Shown: in pieces, positions 17,514 through 26,003 of the stretch
Numbering within the stretch: the stretch's first letter is position 1
Layout of the letters: each line of letters opens with the position of its first letter
Source of the DNA: Candidatus Eisenbergiella stercoravium
GTDB lineage: Bacteria; Bacillota; Clostridia; Lachnospirales; Lachnospiraceae
Length of the DNA: 38,379 nucleotides
Assembly: GCA_019113175.1 (NCBI GenBank)
Contig: DXHY01000079.1
Coordinates: 1-38,379, forward strand
Reading direction: 5' to 3'
Notes under the pieces: model-generated
The model's input: only the letters and a program-made list of their open reading frames with translations
What the model was told of the DNA's origin: nothing
Databases searched by the model: none
Program-made: the position numbers and the translations under genes

Positions 17514-17553
17514 GAAGCAAAGGAATTGTTGAAAGGAAAGTAGGTTAGTTTAA

Positions 17554-17949
17554 ATGGCGAAGAAAGTTGCGAAAAAAGTAACAAAGAAGCGTGTCAGAAA
17601 AAACGTTGAACGCGGACAGGCACATATTCAGTCTTCCTTCAATAACACGATTGTTACCCTGACGGATACTGAAGGAAATGCCATCAGCTGGGCGAGTGCC
17701 GGCGGTCTGGGATTCAGAGGTTCAAGGAAATCTACTCCTTATGCAGCACAGATGGCTGCGGAAACGGCTGCAAAGGCAGCTCTTCCTCACGGCTTAAAGA
17801 GCGTGGATGTTTTCGTTAAGGGACCCGGCTCAGGACGTGAGGCTGCAATCCGCGCACTGTCTGCCTGCGGTCTGGATGTGACCAGCATCAAGGATGTGAC
17901 TCCCGTACCTCATAACGGATGCCGTCCTCCCAAACGCCGCAGAGTATAA
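17554..17949 (+). CDS. rpsK: 30S ribosomal protein S11
   Basis: A 131-residue S11 with a lysine-rich N-terminal extension ([12 protein letters not shown]) followed by the family motifs G[17 protein letters not shown], S-A-G-G-L-G-F[12 protein letters not shown] and the C-terminal [13 protein letters not shown]. It forms the 30S platform near the mRNA exit. Confidence 0.98.
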   Translation: MAKKVAKKVTKKRVRKNVERGQAHIQSSFNNTIVTLTDTEGNAISWASAGGLGFRGSRKSTPYAAQMAAETAAKAALPHGLKSVDVFVKGPGSGREAAIRALSACGLDVTSIKDVTPVPHNGCRPPKRRRV

Positions 17950-18148
17950 TTCTTCTGCTTATCAGCGGATAGGCTGAAATACGGGCGGCGTCTGATGCCG
18001 CCTGACAAAAGCGTTGGAAGAAAGCGCGCCCTCCCTGAGATGGTGGCAGCGTCTGATGAAGCTGTACAGATGGGGAAGCGCACTGTAAACAATATTTTGG
18101 AGAAGCGCCGGAAGGCGGCGCGACTCCTTTTTAAGAAAGGAGCCTGAC
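17950..18148 (+). promoter_or_regulatory. rpsD leader with Shine-Dalgarno-sequestering hairpin
   Basis: This 199-bp spacer has no ORF but several perfect stems: GGCGGC/GCCGCC (17984-17989/17997-18002), GCGCCG/CGGCGC (18105-18110/18116-18121) and CTCCTTT/AAAGGAG (18124-18130/18136-18142). The last places the whole rpsD ribosome-binding site AAGGAG (18137-18142) in a stem. The middle stem is followed within 6 nt by a T5 run (18128-18132), so an intrinsic-terminator reading competes with the sequestering hairpin. In E. coli and B. subtilis S4 represses its own mRNA; control by S4 here is inferred. Confidence 0.55.
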
Positions 18149-18742
18149 ATGGCAGTCAACAGAACACCAGTATTAAAGAGATGCAGAGCGCTCGGTCTTG
18201 AGCCCATGTACCTCGGATATGATAAGAAGTCCAACAGAACGAACGCGAGAGCGGGCAAGAAGGTCAGCGAGTACGGCCTGCAGCTGCGCGAGAAGCAGAA
18301 AGCAAAGTTCATCTATGGCGTGCTTGAGAAGCCTTTCAGAAATTATTATAAGAAGGCCGACAGAATGAAGGGCATGACCGGTGAAAACCTGATGCAGCTT
18401 CTGGAGAGCAGACTGGACAACGTTGCGTTCCGTATGGGATTTGCAAGAACCAGAAGAGAAGCAAGACAGATCGTTGGACACAAGCATCTGCTTGTAAACG
18501 GCAAGAAGGTAAATATCCCTTCCTATCTGGTAAAGGCCGGAGACGTGATTGAGCTTACCGAAAAGGCAAAGGGACTGCAGAGATACAAAGAGATCGTTGA
18601 AGTTACGGCAGGAAGACTGGTTCCGGAGTGGATGGACGTGGATCTTGAGAACTTCAAGGGAACGATCAAGGAACTTCCGACCAGAGAAATGATTGACGTA
18701 CCGGTTGACGAGATGCTTATCGTCGAATTGTATTCCAAGTAA
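18149..18742 (+). CDS. rpsD: 30S ribosomal protein S4
   Basis: A 197-residue S4 of the zinc-less form: the N-terminal cysteine cluster found in some S4 proteins is absent. The S4 RNA-binding domain (R-L-D-N-V[34 protein letters not shown]) is intact. S4 initiates 30S assembly and is a known translational repressor of its own operon in model bacteria; the hairpin just upstream hides its ribosome-binding site. Confidence 0.98.
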   Translation: MAVNRTPVLKRCRALGLEPMYLGYDKKSNRTNARAGKKVSEYGLQLREKQKAKFIYGVLEKPFRNYYKKADRMKGMTGENLMQLLESRLDNVAFRMGFARTRREARQIVGHKHLLVNGKKVNIPSYLVKAGDVIELTEKAKGLQRYKEIVEVTAGRLVPEWMDVDLENFKGTIKELPTREMIDVPVDEMLIVELYSK

Positions 18743-18807
18743 TTTCAAGCGGCTGGCGTGAATGTTTCTTTTCAGAAACTTTTCGTTCGTAAAGGAGGGT
18801 ATTTGCA

Positions 18808-19776
18808 GTGTTTGATTTTGAAAGACCCAATATTGAGGTTGCTGAGATCTCCGAAGACAAGAAGTACGGAAGATTTGTCGTAGAACCCCTGGAAAGAGGC
18901 TACGGCATCACGCTTGGCAACTCGCTGAGAAGGATCATGCTTTCTTCACTGCCGGGCGCTGCTGTCAGCCAGGTCAAGATTGAGGGCGTGCTGCATGAGT
19001 TCAGCTCCATCCCCGGTGTCAAGGAGGATGTGACTGAGATCATCATGAACATCAAGGATCTGGCGATCAGGAACAACAGCGAGACCAACGAACCCAAGAC
19101 CGCTTATATTGAATTCGAGGGTGAAGGCGTAGTCAGAGCCTCAGATATCCAGGCGGACCAGGATATTGAGATCCTCAATCCCGATCTCGTCATCGCCACG
19201 CTGAGCGGCGGCAAGGAAAGCAAACTGTACATGGAGCTGACCATTACCAAGGGCCGCGGCTATGTCAGCGCGGAGAAGAACAAGAGCGAGGATCTGCCCA
19301 TCGGTGTGATCGCGGTAGATTCCATTTATACTCCCGTTGAGAGAGTGAATATGACTGTGGACAACACCCGTGTCGGCCAGGTGACGGACTACGACAAGCT
19401 GACCCTGGATGTGTATACCAACGGAACGCTTGCGCCCGACGAGGCAGTCAGCCTCGCGGCCAAGGTGCTCAGCGAGCATCTGAGCCTTTTCATCGATCTG
19501 TCCGAGAATGCCAAGACTGCAGAGGTTATGGTGGAGAAGGAAGATGATGAGAAGGAAAAGGTGCTTGAGATGAGCATCGATGAACTGGAGCTTTCCGTTC
19601 GTTCCTACAATTGCCTGAAGCGCGCGGGCATCAATACGGTGGAAGAGCTGACGAACAAGACCCCTGAGGATATGATGAAGGTCCGCAATCTGGGCCGCAA
19701 ATCTCTGGAAGAGGTTCTTGCGAAGTTAAAGGAGCTGGGCCTTCAGCTGAATCCCAGCGAAGAGGTGAACGTGTAA
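18808..19776 (+). CDS. rpoA: DNA-directed RNA polymerase subunit alpha
   Basis: A 322-residue alpha subunit starting with GTG at 18808, 8 nt after AAAGGAGGG. The N-terminal dimerisation domain (about 1-235) has [20 protein letters not shown]; an acidic linker (about 240-250) leads to the C-terminal domain with the helix-hairpin-helix [11 protein letters not shown] and N-L-G-R-K-S-L-E-E, which binds UP-element DNA and activators. A GTTTCT/AGAAAC hairpin (18764-18779) sits in the spacer before it. Confidence 0.98.
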   Translation: MFDFERPNIEVAEISEDKKYGRFVVEPLERGYGITLGNSLRRIMLSSLPGAAVSQVKIEGVLHEFSSIPGVKEDVTEIIMNIKDLAIRNNSETNEPKTAYIEFEGEGVVRASDIQADQDIEILNPDLVIATLSGGKESKLYMELTITKGRGYVSAEKNKSEDLPIGVIAVDSIYTPVERVNMTVDNTRVGQVTDYDKLTLDVYTNGTLAPDEAVSLAAKVLSEHLSLFIDLSENAKTAEVMVEKEDDEKEKVLEMSIDELELSVRSYNCLKRAGINTVEELTNKTPEDMMKVRNLGRKSLEEVLAKLKELGLQLNPSEEVNV

Positions 19777-19956
19777 ATTCCGCTCGTTTTCTGAACGAAG
19801 AAAAACGGAAATTCCGGACGGTATTTTACATGGAGAAGCAGAACCGGTAAGACCAAAGGGCACGGATTCTGTGGTTAGAAACTGGAAATCTGCACTCGGC
19901 GGATAAGACCAAAGGGCGCTGCCGGATGCACCAGCAAAGAAAGTGAGAATGGAAAA
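19777..19956 (+). other. rpoA-rplQ spacer with a 14-nt direct repeat
   Basis: No gene is seen. TAAGACCAAAGGGC occurs exactly at 19848-19861 and 19904-19917, 56 bp apart. A TTCCG/CGGAA stem (19778-19782/19806-19810) follows the rpoA stop. The rplQ ribosome-binding site is weak (AAGTGAG), unlike the strong GGAGG of most genes here. Confidence 0.45.
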
Positions 19957-20493
19957 ATGGCAAAGTACAGAAAATTGGGAAGAACCTCCAGCCAGAGAAA
20001 GGCTCTGCTGAGAGCTCAGGTAACCAACCTGCTCTATCATGGAAAGATCGTAACCACGGAAGCAAGAGCCAAGGAAGTCCGCAAGATTGCGGAAGGCATT
20101 ATCGCCATGGGCGTTAAGGAAAAGGATAACTTCGAAACCGTAAAGGTTACCGCCAAGGTTCCCCGTAAGGACAAGGACGGCAAGAGAGTAAAGGAAGTTG
20201 TGGACGGCAAGAAGGTTACCGTTTATGACGAGGTCGAGAAGGAGATCAAAAAGGATCTGCCCAGCAGACTGCATGCAAGAAGACAGATGCTCAAGGTATT
20301 TTACCCTGTGACTGAGGTTCCTTCCACTCCTGCCGGACGTAAGAGAGGAACGAAGAAGGTCGATATGCCTGCAAAGGTATTCGATGAAATCGCTCCCAAG
20401 TATGTAGACCGCAAGGGCGGCTACACCCGCATCATCAAGATCGGCCAGAGAAAGGGCGACGGCGCAATGGAGGTTGTTCTGGAGCTGGTATAA
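19957..20493 (+). CDS. rplQ: 50S ribosomal protein L17, extended form
   Basis: A 178-residue L17, compared with the usual 115-130. The N-terminal core (MAKYRKLGRTSSQRKALLR) and C-terminal core (F-D-E-I-A-P-K-Y-x-D-R-x-G-G-Y-T-R-I-x-K) are normal. The extra residues lie inside: a charged lysine/aspartate-rich segment at about 58-104 and a second at about 118-138, flanking the conserved L-H-A-R-R. Enlarged L17 is, to my knowledge, common in Lachnospiraceae. The ribosome-binding site is weak. This gene closes the superoperon before a strong terminator. Confidence 0.96.
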   Translation: MAKYRKLGRTSSQRKALLRAQVTNLLYHGKIVTTEARAKEVRKIAEGIIAMGVKEKDNFETVKVTAKVPRKDKDGKRVKEVVDGKKVTVYDEVEKEIKKDLPSRLHARRQMLKVFYPVTEVPSTPAGRKRGTKKVDMPAKVFDEIAPKYVDRKGGYTRIIKIGQRKGDGAMEVVLELV

Positions 20494-20555
20494 CCGGTTT
20501 TCGGAAAACTGTTTTTGCAGGAATAAAGCATACCTGTGTTTTACGCAGGATATAG

Positions 20556-20597
20556 AAAGCCTCCCGGCGGAAAGAAATTTCTGCCGGGAGGCTTTTT
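20556..20597. terminator. Terminator after rplQ, shared with araC
   Basis: The arms AAAGCCTCCCGGC and GCCGGGAGGCTTTTT make a 13-bp GC-rich stem with a U-tract (arms about 20556-20568 and 20583-20597). It ends the ribosomal superoperon and, with its A-run on the other side, can also stop the convergent araC gene. Confidence 0.92.
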
Positions 20598-20611
20598 GTA
20601 CGTCAGGATTT

Positions 20612-21598
20612 TCAGTCCGGATCTTTTTCCGGCTCCATCCAGCCGGAGAATTCCACAATGGTTTTGCGGGGCTCCGTGATGAATCCGCCGGATGAATCCG
20701 GGTACTGCATCCGGTATTCTCTCGGCGTCTGGTGGATAATGTCCTGAAAATGTCTGTTGAAGCTGGAAACGGAAGCGAAACCGACCATTTCCGAAATGGT
20801 CAGAATAGATTCCTCCGTTCCGCGGAGCAGATTACATGCCTTCATGATCCGTGTGCTGTTCAGATAGTTTAACGGGCTCATGTTCATTATTGAGTGAAAA
20901 ACTCTTCGAAAATGTGTTGGACTCAGATGGCAAACCTCCGCCAGCTTTTCCATGGGAAACTGAGCGGCATAATTGTCCTCGATATAATTCAGGGCCGGAG
21001 CGATTACGAGAGCGTTTTCAGGTACGGAGTGTTTGGCTGGGGGGGGCGTTAAACTGGAGGATGCATTTTCATGCTCCTGAACCCGGTGCAGTTCAATGCA
21101 GAGAGCGAGCAGCAGACCGCGGACACACAGCTTGTAATTGGACCGCTCTGCATTCAGCTCATCAATAATATTCATGACAAGGGAATAAATCTGAGGAAAT
21201 TCCTGTCTTGGAAGAATATGCCGCACATTCTGATAAGACGAAAATGACAGATCCGGTTCTCCCTCAGAATGAGGCATCATATCACGGAACATGATCTGCG
21301 GGTCCAGATACAGATAGGACCAGAGGCTTTCACTGCCCTTGTCAGACCAGGTTGTGTGCGGGATGTTCCGTGGGACACAGGTGACATCTCCGGCCTTAAA
21401 GCGGAGAGGATCACTGTAGAATTTCATGGTGCCGCTCCAGGAGTGACAGACGCCGATTTCCAGACAATTATGGAAATGCAGTCTGGAGCTGGGAATATCG
21501 GAAATCTTCCAGTGATCTCCCGTGAGCAGCAGAAGAGGAAAATCCACGGGAAGATAATAATTTCGGTACTCGGTCACAATATTTTTTGGTTTGGACAT
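20612..21598 (-). CDS. AraC family transcriptional regulator
   Basis: A 328-residue regulator. The N-terminal cupin-like sensor (about 20-110) holds H-F-H-N-C-L-E-I-G and a G-D-V-x-x-V-P-x-x-I-P-H turn. A linker with a proline run (185-187) leads to the AraC DNA-binding domain at about 203-297, with two helix-turn-helices (L-A-E-V-C-H-L-S-P-T-H-F-R-R-V-F and I-S-E-M-V-G-F-A-S-V-S-S-F-N-R-H-F). The start follows AAGGAG at 9 nt. It is divergent from the sugar transporter and is the likely local regulator, probably responding to a pectin-derived sugar; the ligand is unknown. Its linker contains a C8 homopolymer on the coding strand (21039-21046). Confidence 0.9.
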   Translation of the reverse strand: MSKPKNIVTEYRNYYLPVDFPLLLLTGDHWKISDIPSSRLHFHNCLEIGVCHSWSGTMKFYSDPLRFKAGDVTCVPRNIPHTTWSDKGSESLWSYLYLDPQIMFRDMMPHSEGEPDLSFSSYQNVRHILPRQEFPQIYSLVMNIIDELNAERSNYKLCVRGLLLALCIELHRVQEHENASSSLTPPPAKHSVPENALVIAPALNYIEDNYAAQFPMEKLAEVCHLSPTHFRRVFHSIMNMSPLNYLNSTRIMKACNLLRGTEESILTISEMVGFASVSSFNRHFQDIIHQTPREYRMQYPDSSGGFITEPRKTIVEFSGWMEPEKDPD

Positions 21599-21962
21599 AA
21601 AGCTGACTCCTTTTTGTACTTACAGAAAAACGACCATACATTTCAGAAAAAACTTTAAATTTTATTCATAAAGTATTTACAAACCAGAAAACTGATTAAA
21701 AAATTTACCAAAACTTCATTTTGAAAAGGCAGTTTGATCAGAGCCAGAAAAGCGAATAAAGCAATATTGTCAAAATGGATCGGCATTTTTTACCTGTTTT
21801 CATGATAAATGGTTGTTATTGCGTAGTTTTGTGAGCTAATTGATTAGAAATAACATTTTGTTTATATCATAATAATACCATACACTTTATAGAAATGTAC
21901 ATACTGACAGAAAAACATTTCATTTCAAGAACTTTTATGTACAAAATTAGGAGGGAAAAAGT
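21599..21962. promoter_or_regulatory. Divergent AT-rich control region, araC / transporter
   Basis: A 364-bp AT-rich gap between divergent genes. The word CAGAAAA occurs five times (21623, 21644, 21685, 21745, 21908); the first two are exactly 21 bp apart. The 10-mer ACAGAAAAAC with nearby TGTAC and CATTTCA words is found at both ends (about 21615-21645 and 21896-21927). An inverted repeat TGTACAT/ATGTACA (21896-21902/21937-21943) lies just before the permease. Promoter boxes are probable (TTGATT 21840-21845 with A/T-rich -10 candidates) but not decisive. The permease ribosome-binding site is AGGAGGG. Confidence 0.5.
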
Positions 21963-22913
21963 ATGGCGAAAAGTAAATCTGGTGCGCCGCAGGCGCAGGT
22001 CCATACCACCTGGAAAAAAGCTTTCAGAAGAGACTGGCAGTTATACCTTCTCGTTCTGATCCCGCTGGTTACGGTTATTATATTTAACTATGCAGCGTAT
22101 CCGGGACTGCGGATGGTGTTCATGGACTATAAGCCGGCCAGAGGCTATGATGGAAGTAAATGGGTCGGCATGGAAACTTTTCAGAAAATTTTTAAGGATA
22201 AGGATTTTCTGATTTCCCTGCGCAACTCTATTGTTTTTAACATTCTGGATCTGGCTCTGCAGTTCCCGATTCCGATTCTGCTGGCGCTGATGCTGAATGA
22301 ACTGCGCTATGCGAGATTCAAGAAGGTGACGCAGACTATCCTGTATCTGCCTCACTTTCTTTCCTGGGTTATCGTCGGAAGCGTTGCCTATCAGATGTTC
22401 CGCCCTGAGAGCGGCACCATCAATCTGCTGCTGATGAACTGGGGAATCATTGACAAGGGAATTCCCTTCCTGACGGAAAAATGGCATTGGGCTGTAACCT
22501 ATCTTCTTATTGGTGTATGGCAGACTATGGGATGGGGAACCATCATTTATCTGGCGGCTATTACCGGAATCAGCGGAGAGCTGTATGAGGCAGCCATGAT
22601 TGACGGCGCCGGCCGATGGAAGAGAATGTGGTATATTACACTTCCGGGTATTAAGGGTACGGCGGTAACACTGCTGATCATGAACCTGGGCAAGGTGATG
22701 AACAGTAACCTGGAACGTCTGCAGGCTTTTGCAAACAGCCAGGTAAGAGACTTCGAGTATCAGCTCGCCGTATATATTTATGAAAAGGGTCTGAACAGCG
22801 GACAGTTCAGTAAGGCAACTGCCGTAGGATTGTTCCAGTCCCTGGTGGGCCTGTTCCTGGTGCTGGCATCCGACCGGGTGGCCAAGGCACTGGGTGAAGA
22901 CGGACTGCTGTAA
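21963..22913 (+). CDS. ABC sugar transporter permease, LplB/YteP type
   Basis: A 316-residue inner-membrane permease with about six transmembrane helices, the first at 27-45. The cytosolic EAA loop that couples to the ATPase is E-A-A-M-I-D-G-A-G-R-W-K-R-M-W-Y-I-T-L-P (209-228). It is closest in layout to the first permease of oligogalacturonide/rhamnogalacturonan importers (LplB, YteP). Partner genes follow: a second permease and a lipoprotein. No ATPase is encoded; a shared MsmX-like ATPase elsewhere is expected from knowledge of this class. Confidence 0.92.
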   Translation: MAKSKSGAPQAQVHTTWKKAFRRDWQLYLLVLIPLVTVIIFNYAAYPGLRMVFMDYKPARGYDGSKWVGMETFQKIFKDKDFLISLRNSIVFNILDLALQFPIPILLALMLNELRYARFKKVTQTILYLPHFLSWVIVGSVAYQMFRPESGTINLLLMNWGIIDKGIPFLTEKWHWAVTYLLIGVWQTMGWGTIIYLAAITGISGELYEAAMIDGAGRWKRMWYITLPGIKGTAVTLLIMNLGKVMNSNLERLQAFANSQVRDFEYQLAVYIYEKGLNSGQFSKATAVGLFQSLVGLFLVLASDRVAKALGEDGLL

Positions 22914-22950
22914 AGGAGGCGGCACGGACTGCTGCTTTGTGAAACAACAA

Positions 22951-22967
22951 TGCTGCCGGCGGCAGCA
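22951..22967 (+). other. Hairpin between the two permease genes
   Basis: TGCTGCC/GGCAGCA with a GGC loop, a perfect 7-bp stem, lies 18 bp before the second permease start. It may separate translation or stabilise one end of the transcript. Confidence 0.4.
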
Positions 22968-22984
22968 ATTAAGAGGTGAAACAA

Positions 22985-23911
22985 ATGGCAAAGAATAAAA
23001 AGAATATATCCCGTGAAGCAGAAGCCTCCGAAGGCAACCGGGCCATAAACAAGTTCCGGATCGGCGATGCGGTCATGATGGCCGTAATCGTGATTCTGTG
23101 CCTTACCTGTGTGCTTCCCTTCATTAATCTGGCTGCAAAGTCCATTTCCAGCAACTCGGCGGTGCTTTCCAGATCTGTATTTCTGATCCCGAAGGAAATC
23201 ACCCTGGATGCATACGCGTCTCTGTTCAGAGACGGAAGCATGGTATACGCCATGGGCTACAGCGTGGTGGTAACTGCAATCTTTACTCTGCTCGGAATGA
23301 TCGTCTGCACCTGTGCAGCCTATCCTCTTTCCAAGAGAAGGCTGAAAGGCCGCAGCGTGCTGACATTCCTGCTGATGTTCCCCATGTACTTTTCCGCAGG
23401 ACTGATTCCTACCTATCTGCTGATGAAAGATCTTCATCTGCTGGATAACATGTGGGTTCTGATTCTGCCGCTGATTTATTCGCCCTACAACATGCTGATC
23501 ATGAAAACATATTTACAGTCCAGCATTCCGGACAGCCTTGAGGAGTCTGCATTCCTGGATGGAGCGAGCAATTTCCAGATCCTGTGGAAGATCGTGATGC
23601 CGCTGTCGAAGCCCATCATCGCGACGCTGTCTCTGTTCTATGCGGTAGGCCGCTGGAACTCCTACGCGGACAACATGTACTACATTCAGTCCAACTCGCT
23701 GAAAATGGCGCAGTACAGACTGTCACAGATGGTATCCTCCGCGGCGGAATCTCAGACTACGGCTCTGTCAGAGGCAGCGGCTGTTACCAGTACTCCTGAG
23801 GTGCTGCAGGCGGCGTCCATCATGTTCGTAACCATTCCGGTCATCTGTATTTATCCTTTCGTTCAGAAGTATTTTGTGAAGGGTGTTATGATCGGTGCTG
23901 TGAAGGGATGA
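22985..23911 (+). CDS. ABC sugar transporter permease, LplC/YtcP type
   Basis: A 308-residue permease with about six transmembrane helices starting near 27. The EAA-type loop is E-E-S-A-F-L-D-G-A-S-N-F-Q-I-L-W-K-I-V-M-P. The start at 22985 follows AAGAGGTGA at 5 nt; an in-frame GTG at 22976 overlaps that site. It pairs with the preceding permease to form the heterodimeric channel. The C-terminal Y-F-V-K-G-V-M-I-G-A-V-K-G is the characteristic end of this permease family. A CCGGAG/CTCCGG hairpin (23939-23963) precedes the next gene. Confidence 0.93.
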   Translation: MAKNKKNISREAEASEGNRAINKFRIGDAVMMAVIVILCLTCVLPFINLAAKSISSNSAVLSRSVFLIPKEITLDAYASLFRDGSMVYAMGYSVVVTAIFTLLGMIVCTCAAYPLSKRRLKGRSVLTFLLMFPMYFSAGLIPTYLLMKDLHLLDNMWVLILPLIYSPYNMLIMKTYLQSSIPDSLEESAFLDGASNFQILWKIVMPLSKPIIATLSLFYAVGRWNSYADNMYYIQSNSLKMAQYRLSQMVSSAAESQTTALSEAAAVTSTPEVLQAASIMFVTIPVICIYPFVQKYFVKGVMIGAVKG

Positions 23912-24005
23912 TGCCTTTTCCGGAATAACGGTAGTTTGCCGGAGGGCAACAACGGTTCTCCGGTTTCCATAAACTATAATCATTTATTTAAGAGGAGGAA
24001 AATTT

Positions 24006-25739
24006 ATGAAGAAGAAATCTCTTCAGAAGGCACTCGCAATTGCGATTGCTGCAGTGATGTCTCTCGGAACTCTGGCAGGCTGCGGAAGCAGCGAGACCAC
24101 TACGGAAAGCGCTGCTCCTGCTGAAACTACGGCAGAAAGCACTGCTGAGACCGCTGATGCTGCTGCGACGGAAGCCGCTTCCACTGAGGCCGCTGCTGCA
24201 GAAGGCGGCGGAATGGACACCTGGGAGCCCTTTGCTGAAAACGTGACTCTGCAGGTTCCTGTTTATGACAGAGGCGTGGAAGGCGTTCCGGATGTGGTGA
24301 ACAATTACTGGACCCAGTGGATTCAGGAGAATTTCGGCGATCAGTGGAATGTAACTGTAGAGTTCGTTCCGATTACCCGTAACGATGTAATGACCGACTA
24401 TGCTCTGCTGGCATCTGCCGGTACCCTTCCTACCATGCTCATGGAGTTTGACTATCCGAAGCTGGCACAGTGGGCCAACGAGGGATATCTTACTACCTTT
24501 GACATGAACGAGTTCGCATCTGTAGCTCCTACCTACTATAACAGAATGGTAGAGCTGAATCAGCTGCAGTACTCCACCATGGACGGAGATACCTATTTCG
24601 TATTCGCAGAAAGACCTTATTCCAATACCAGCTACAGCTGGCAGGTGTTCGTGCGTATGGACTGGCTGGAGCAGGTTGGCTATGATCATGTTCCTACTAC
24701 CCGTGAAGAGTATCTGGATGCCATGCAGAAGATCATGGATGCGGGCATCTGCGAGCATCCCGGCGGAGGCAGCATGCTGACCGGACTTGGATCCGACCAG
24801 AACGATGCGTTCAGAACGATGCCTTTCGATGAGAAGGAGTGGGCTGTATATGGCGATTACAACATCGTAGCCATGAGCTGGGAGCCCAACAAGAAGCTGG
24901 TTCAGTATGCAAATGAAGAGTACAATCTGGGAATCACCAATCCTGAGTACTATGTAACTGATACCGAAACCGCGAAGGCGAATTTCGTAAACGGCGGACA
25001 GTATTCCTTCGGCGGATATATTTCCGGAAACGTTGACTTCCTGACTGCTTTCTATGAGCAGAACCCGGACGGCAAGCTGGCGATTCAGCCTGCTGACTAT
25101 GTATACGGTGAGACTTCCGCATACCGTGCGGAGAATCCTTTCGGCATGATGGTCGGCTTCTCTTCCTCCGCATCCGAGGATGAAATTAAGGCAGCATGGA
25201 TGTATCTGGAGTGGATGAGCCAGGAGGATGTTCTGTTCACCCTGCAGTGGGGCGTGGAAGGTGAGAACTACACCCTGGATGAAAGCGGAAATCCGGTAAG
25301 CGTAGGCGATTATAACGGAGATTACAAGCAGGGCTACAACAACAACGCTGACTATGTTGCTCCTGTAACAGCTTCCAGAGTACTGGGTGATCCGGAAGCG
25401 GATATCCGTGCAAGCTTCCCGACCGATCTTCCTCAGACCGAAGAGCTGGTACAGCAGATCCTTGACTTCTATAACACCCGTGTAGAGCAGGCTTCTGAAG
25501 GCCTTGCCATTGTACCCTGCATGTATGCTACGGTAATCGATGCAGAGTCCGAGTACAGAGATACCCTTGGTTCCCTGTACACCCAGTATCGTGACGAGCT
25601 GACCATGTGTGATCCCGCGGAGTTTGATTCCCTGTACGATCAGAGAGCTCAGGAATATCTGGATGCCGGATATCAGGAGATCATCGATGAGAGAACAGAA
25701 GCTTACGAAGCAGGCATGACCACCAAGCTGGCACAGTAA
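24006..25739 (+). CDS. Extracellular solute-binding lipoprotein of an oligosaccharide ABC importer
   Basis: A 577-residue surface lipoprotein. The signal peptide M-K-K-K-S-L-Q-K-A-L ends in the lipobox L-A-G-C with Cys26 as lipidation site. A low-complexity Ala/Glu/Thr/Ser linker follows to about 73, then the large binding domain. Size and order match the YtcQ/LplA-type binding proteins of pectin oligosaccharide importers. Its gene follows both permeases at 94 bp, with a strong GGAGG, and ends at a strong terminator. The substrate, RG-I-derived oligosaccharides, is inferred from the GH105/CE12/GH112 neighbours. Confidence 0.9.
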   Translation: MKKKSLQKALAIAIAAVMSLGTLAGCGSSETTTESAAPAETTAESTAETADAAATEAASTEAAAAEGGGMDTWEPFAENVTLQVPVYDRGVEGVPDVVNNYWTQWIQENFGDQWNVTVEFVPITRNDVMTDYALLASAGTLPTMLMEFDYPKLAQWANEGYLTTFDMNEFASVAPTYYNRMVELNQLQYSTMDGDTYFVFAERPYSNTSYSWQVFVRMDWLEQVGYDHVPTTREEYLDAMQKIMDAGICEHPGGGSMLTGLGSDQNDAFRTMPFDEKEWAVYGDYNIVAMSWEPNKKLVQYANEEYNLGITNPEYYVTDTETAKANFVNGGQYSFGGYISGNVDFLTAFYEQNPDGKLAIQPADYVYGETSAYRAENPFGMMVGFSSSASEDEIKAAWMYLEWMSQEDVLFTLQWGVEGENYTLDESGNPVSVGDYNGDYKQGYNNNADYVAPVTASRVLGDPEADIRASFPTDLPQTEELVQQILDFYNTRVEQASEGLAIVPCMYATVIDAESEYRDTLGSLYTQYRDELTMCDPAEFDSLYDQRAQEYLDAGYQEIIDERTEAYEAGMTTKLAQ

Positions 25740-25818
25740 GAAATCAGGCAGTTATTTTCCCGATCCTCTGAAAGTGGATAAAGACCGGTAAGCAGCCGGG
25801 CGGGAATATCATGAATGA

Positions 25819-25851
25819 GAAAGCCCCCCGGCTCTGGTTGGGGGGCTTTTC
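25819..25851 (+). terminator. Terminator after the solute-binding protein gene
   Basis: AAAGCCCCCC (25820-25829) pairs with GGGGGGCTTT (25840-25849), and the T-run continues to 25850. It separates the transporter from the enzyme genes, or attenuates read-through into them. Confidence 0.88.
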
Positions 25852-25917
25852 TAAAAGGCAAAAACGGACCGGCAGGAAGCCGGAAAAGAGCGGATTATTC
25901 CGACTGAAAAATGCTTA

Positions 25918-25946
25918 TTGCAGGATAGACAGCCAAACAGTATGAT
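25918..25946 (+). promoter_or_regulatory. Possible promoter of the enzyme genes
   Basis: TTGCAG (25918-25923) and TATGAT (25941-25946) are 17 bp apart, about 58 bp before the GH105 start and after the terminator. This fits transcription restarting for the intracellular enzymes. Confidence 0.45.
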
Positions 25947-26003
25947 GAAGAAAAAAGATATGCCCCTTCTTTTATGATGAGAGGCGGGCGGAATGGAGGA
26001 AGT

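Noticed and set aside
22041-22991. 316-codon - strand frame opposite the first permease
   Set aside because: It mirrors the permease exactly and has no family features; the + strand frame has membrane helices and the EAA motif.
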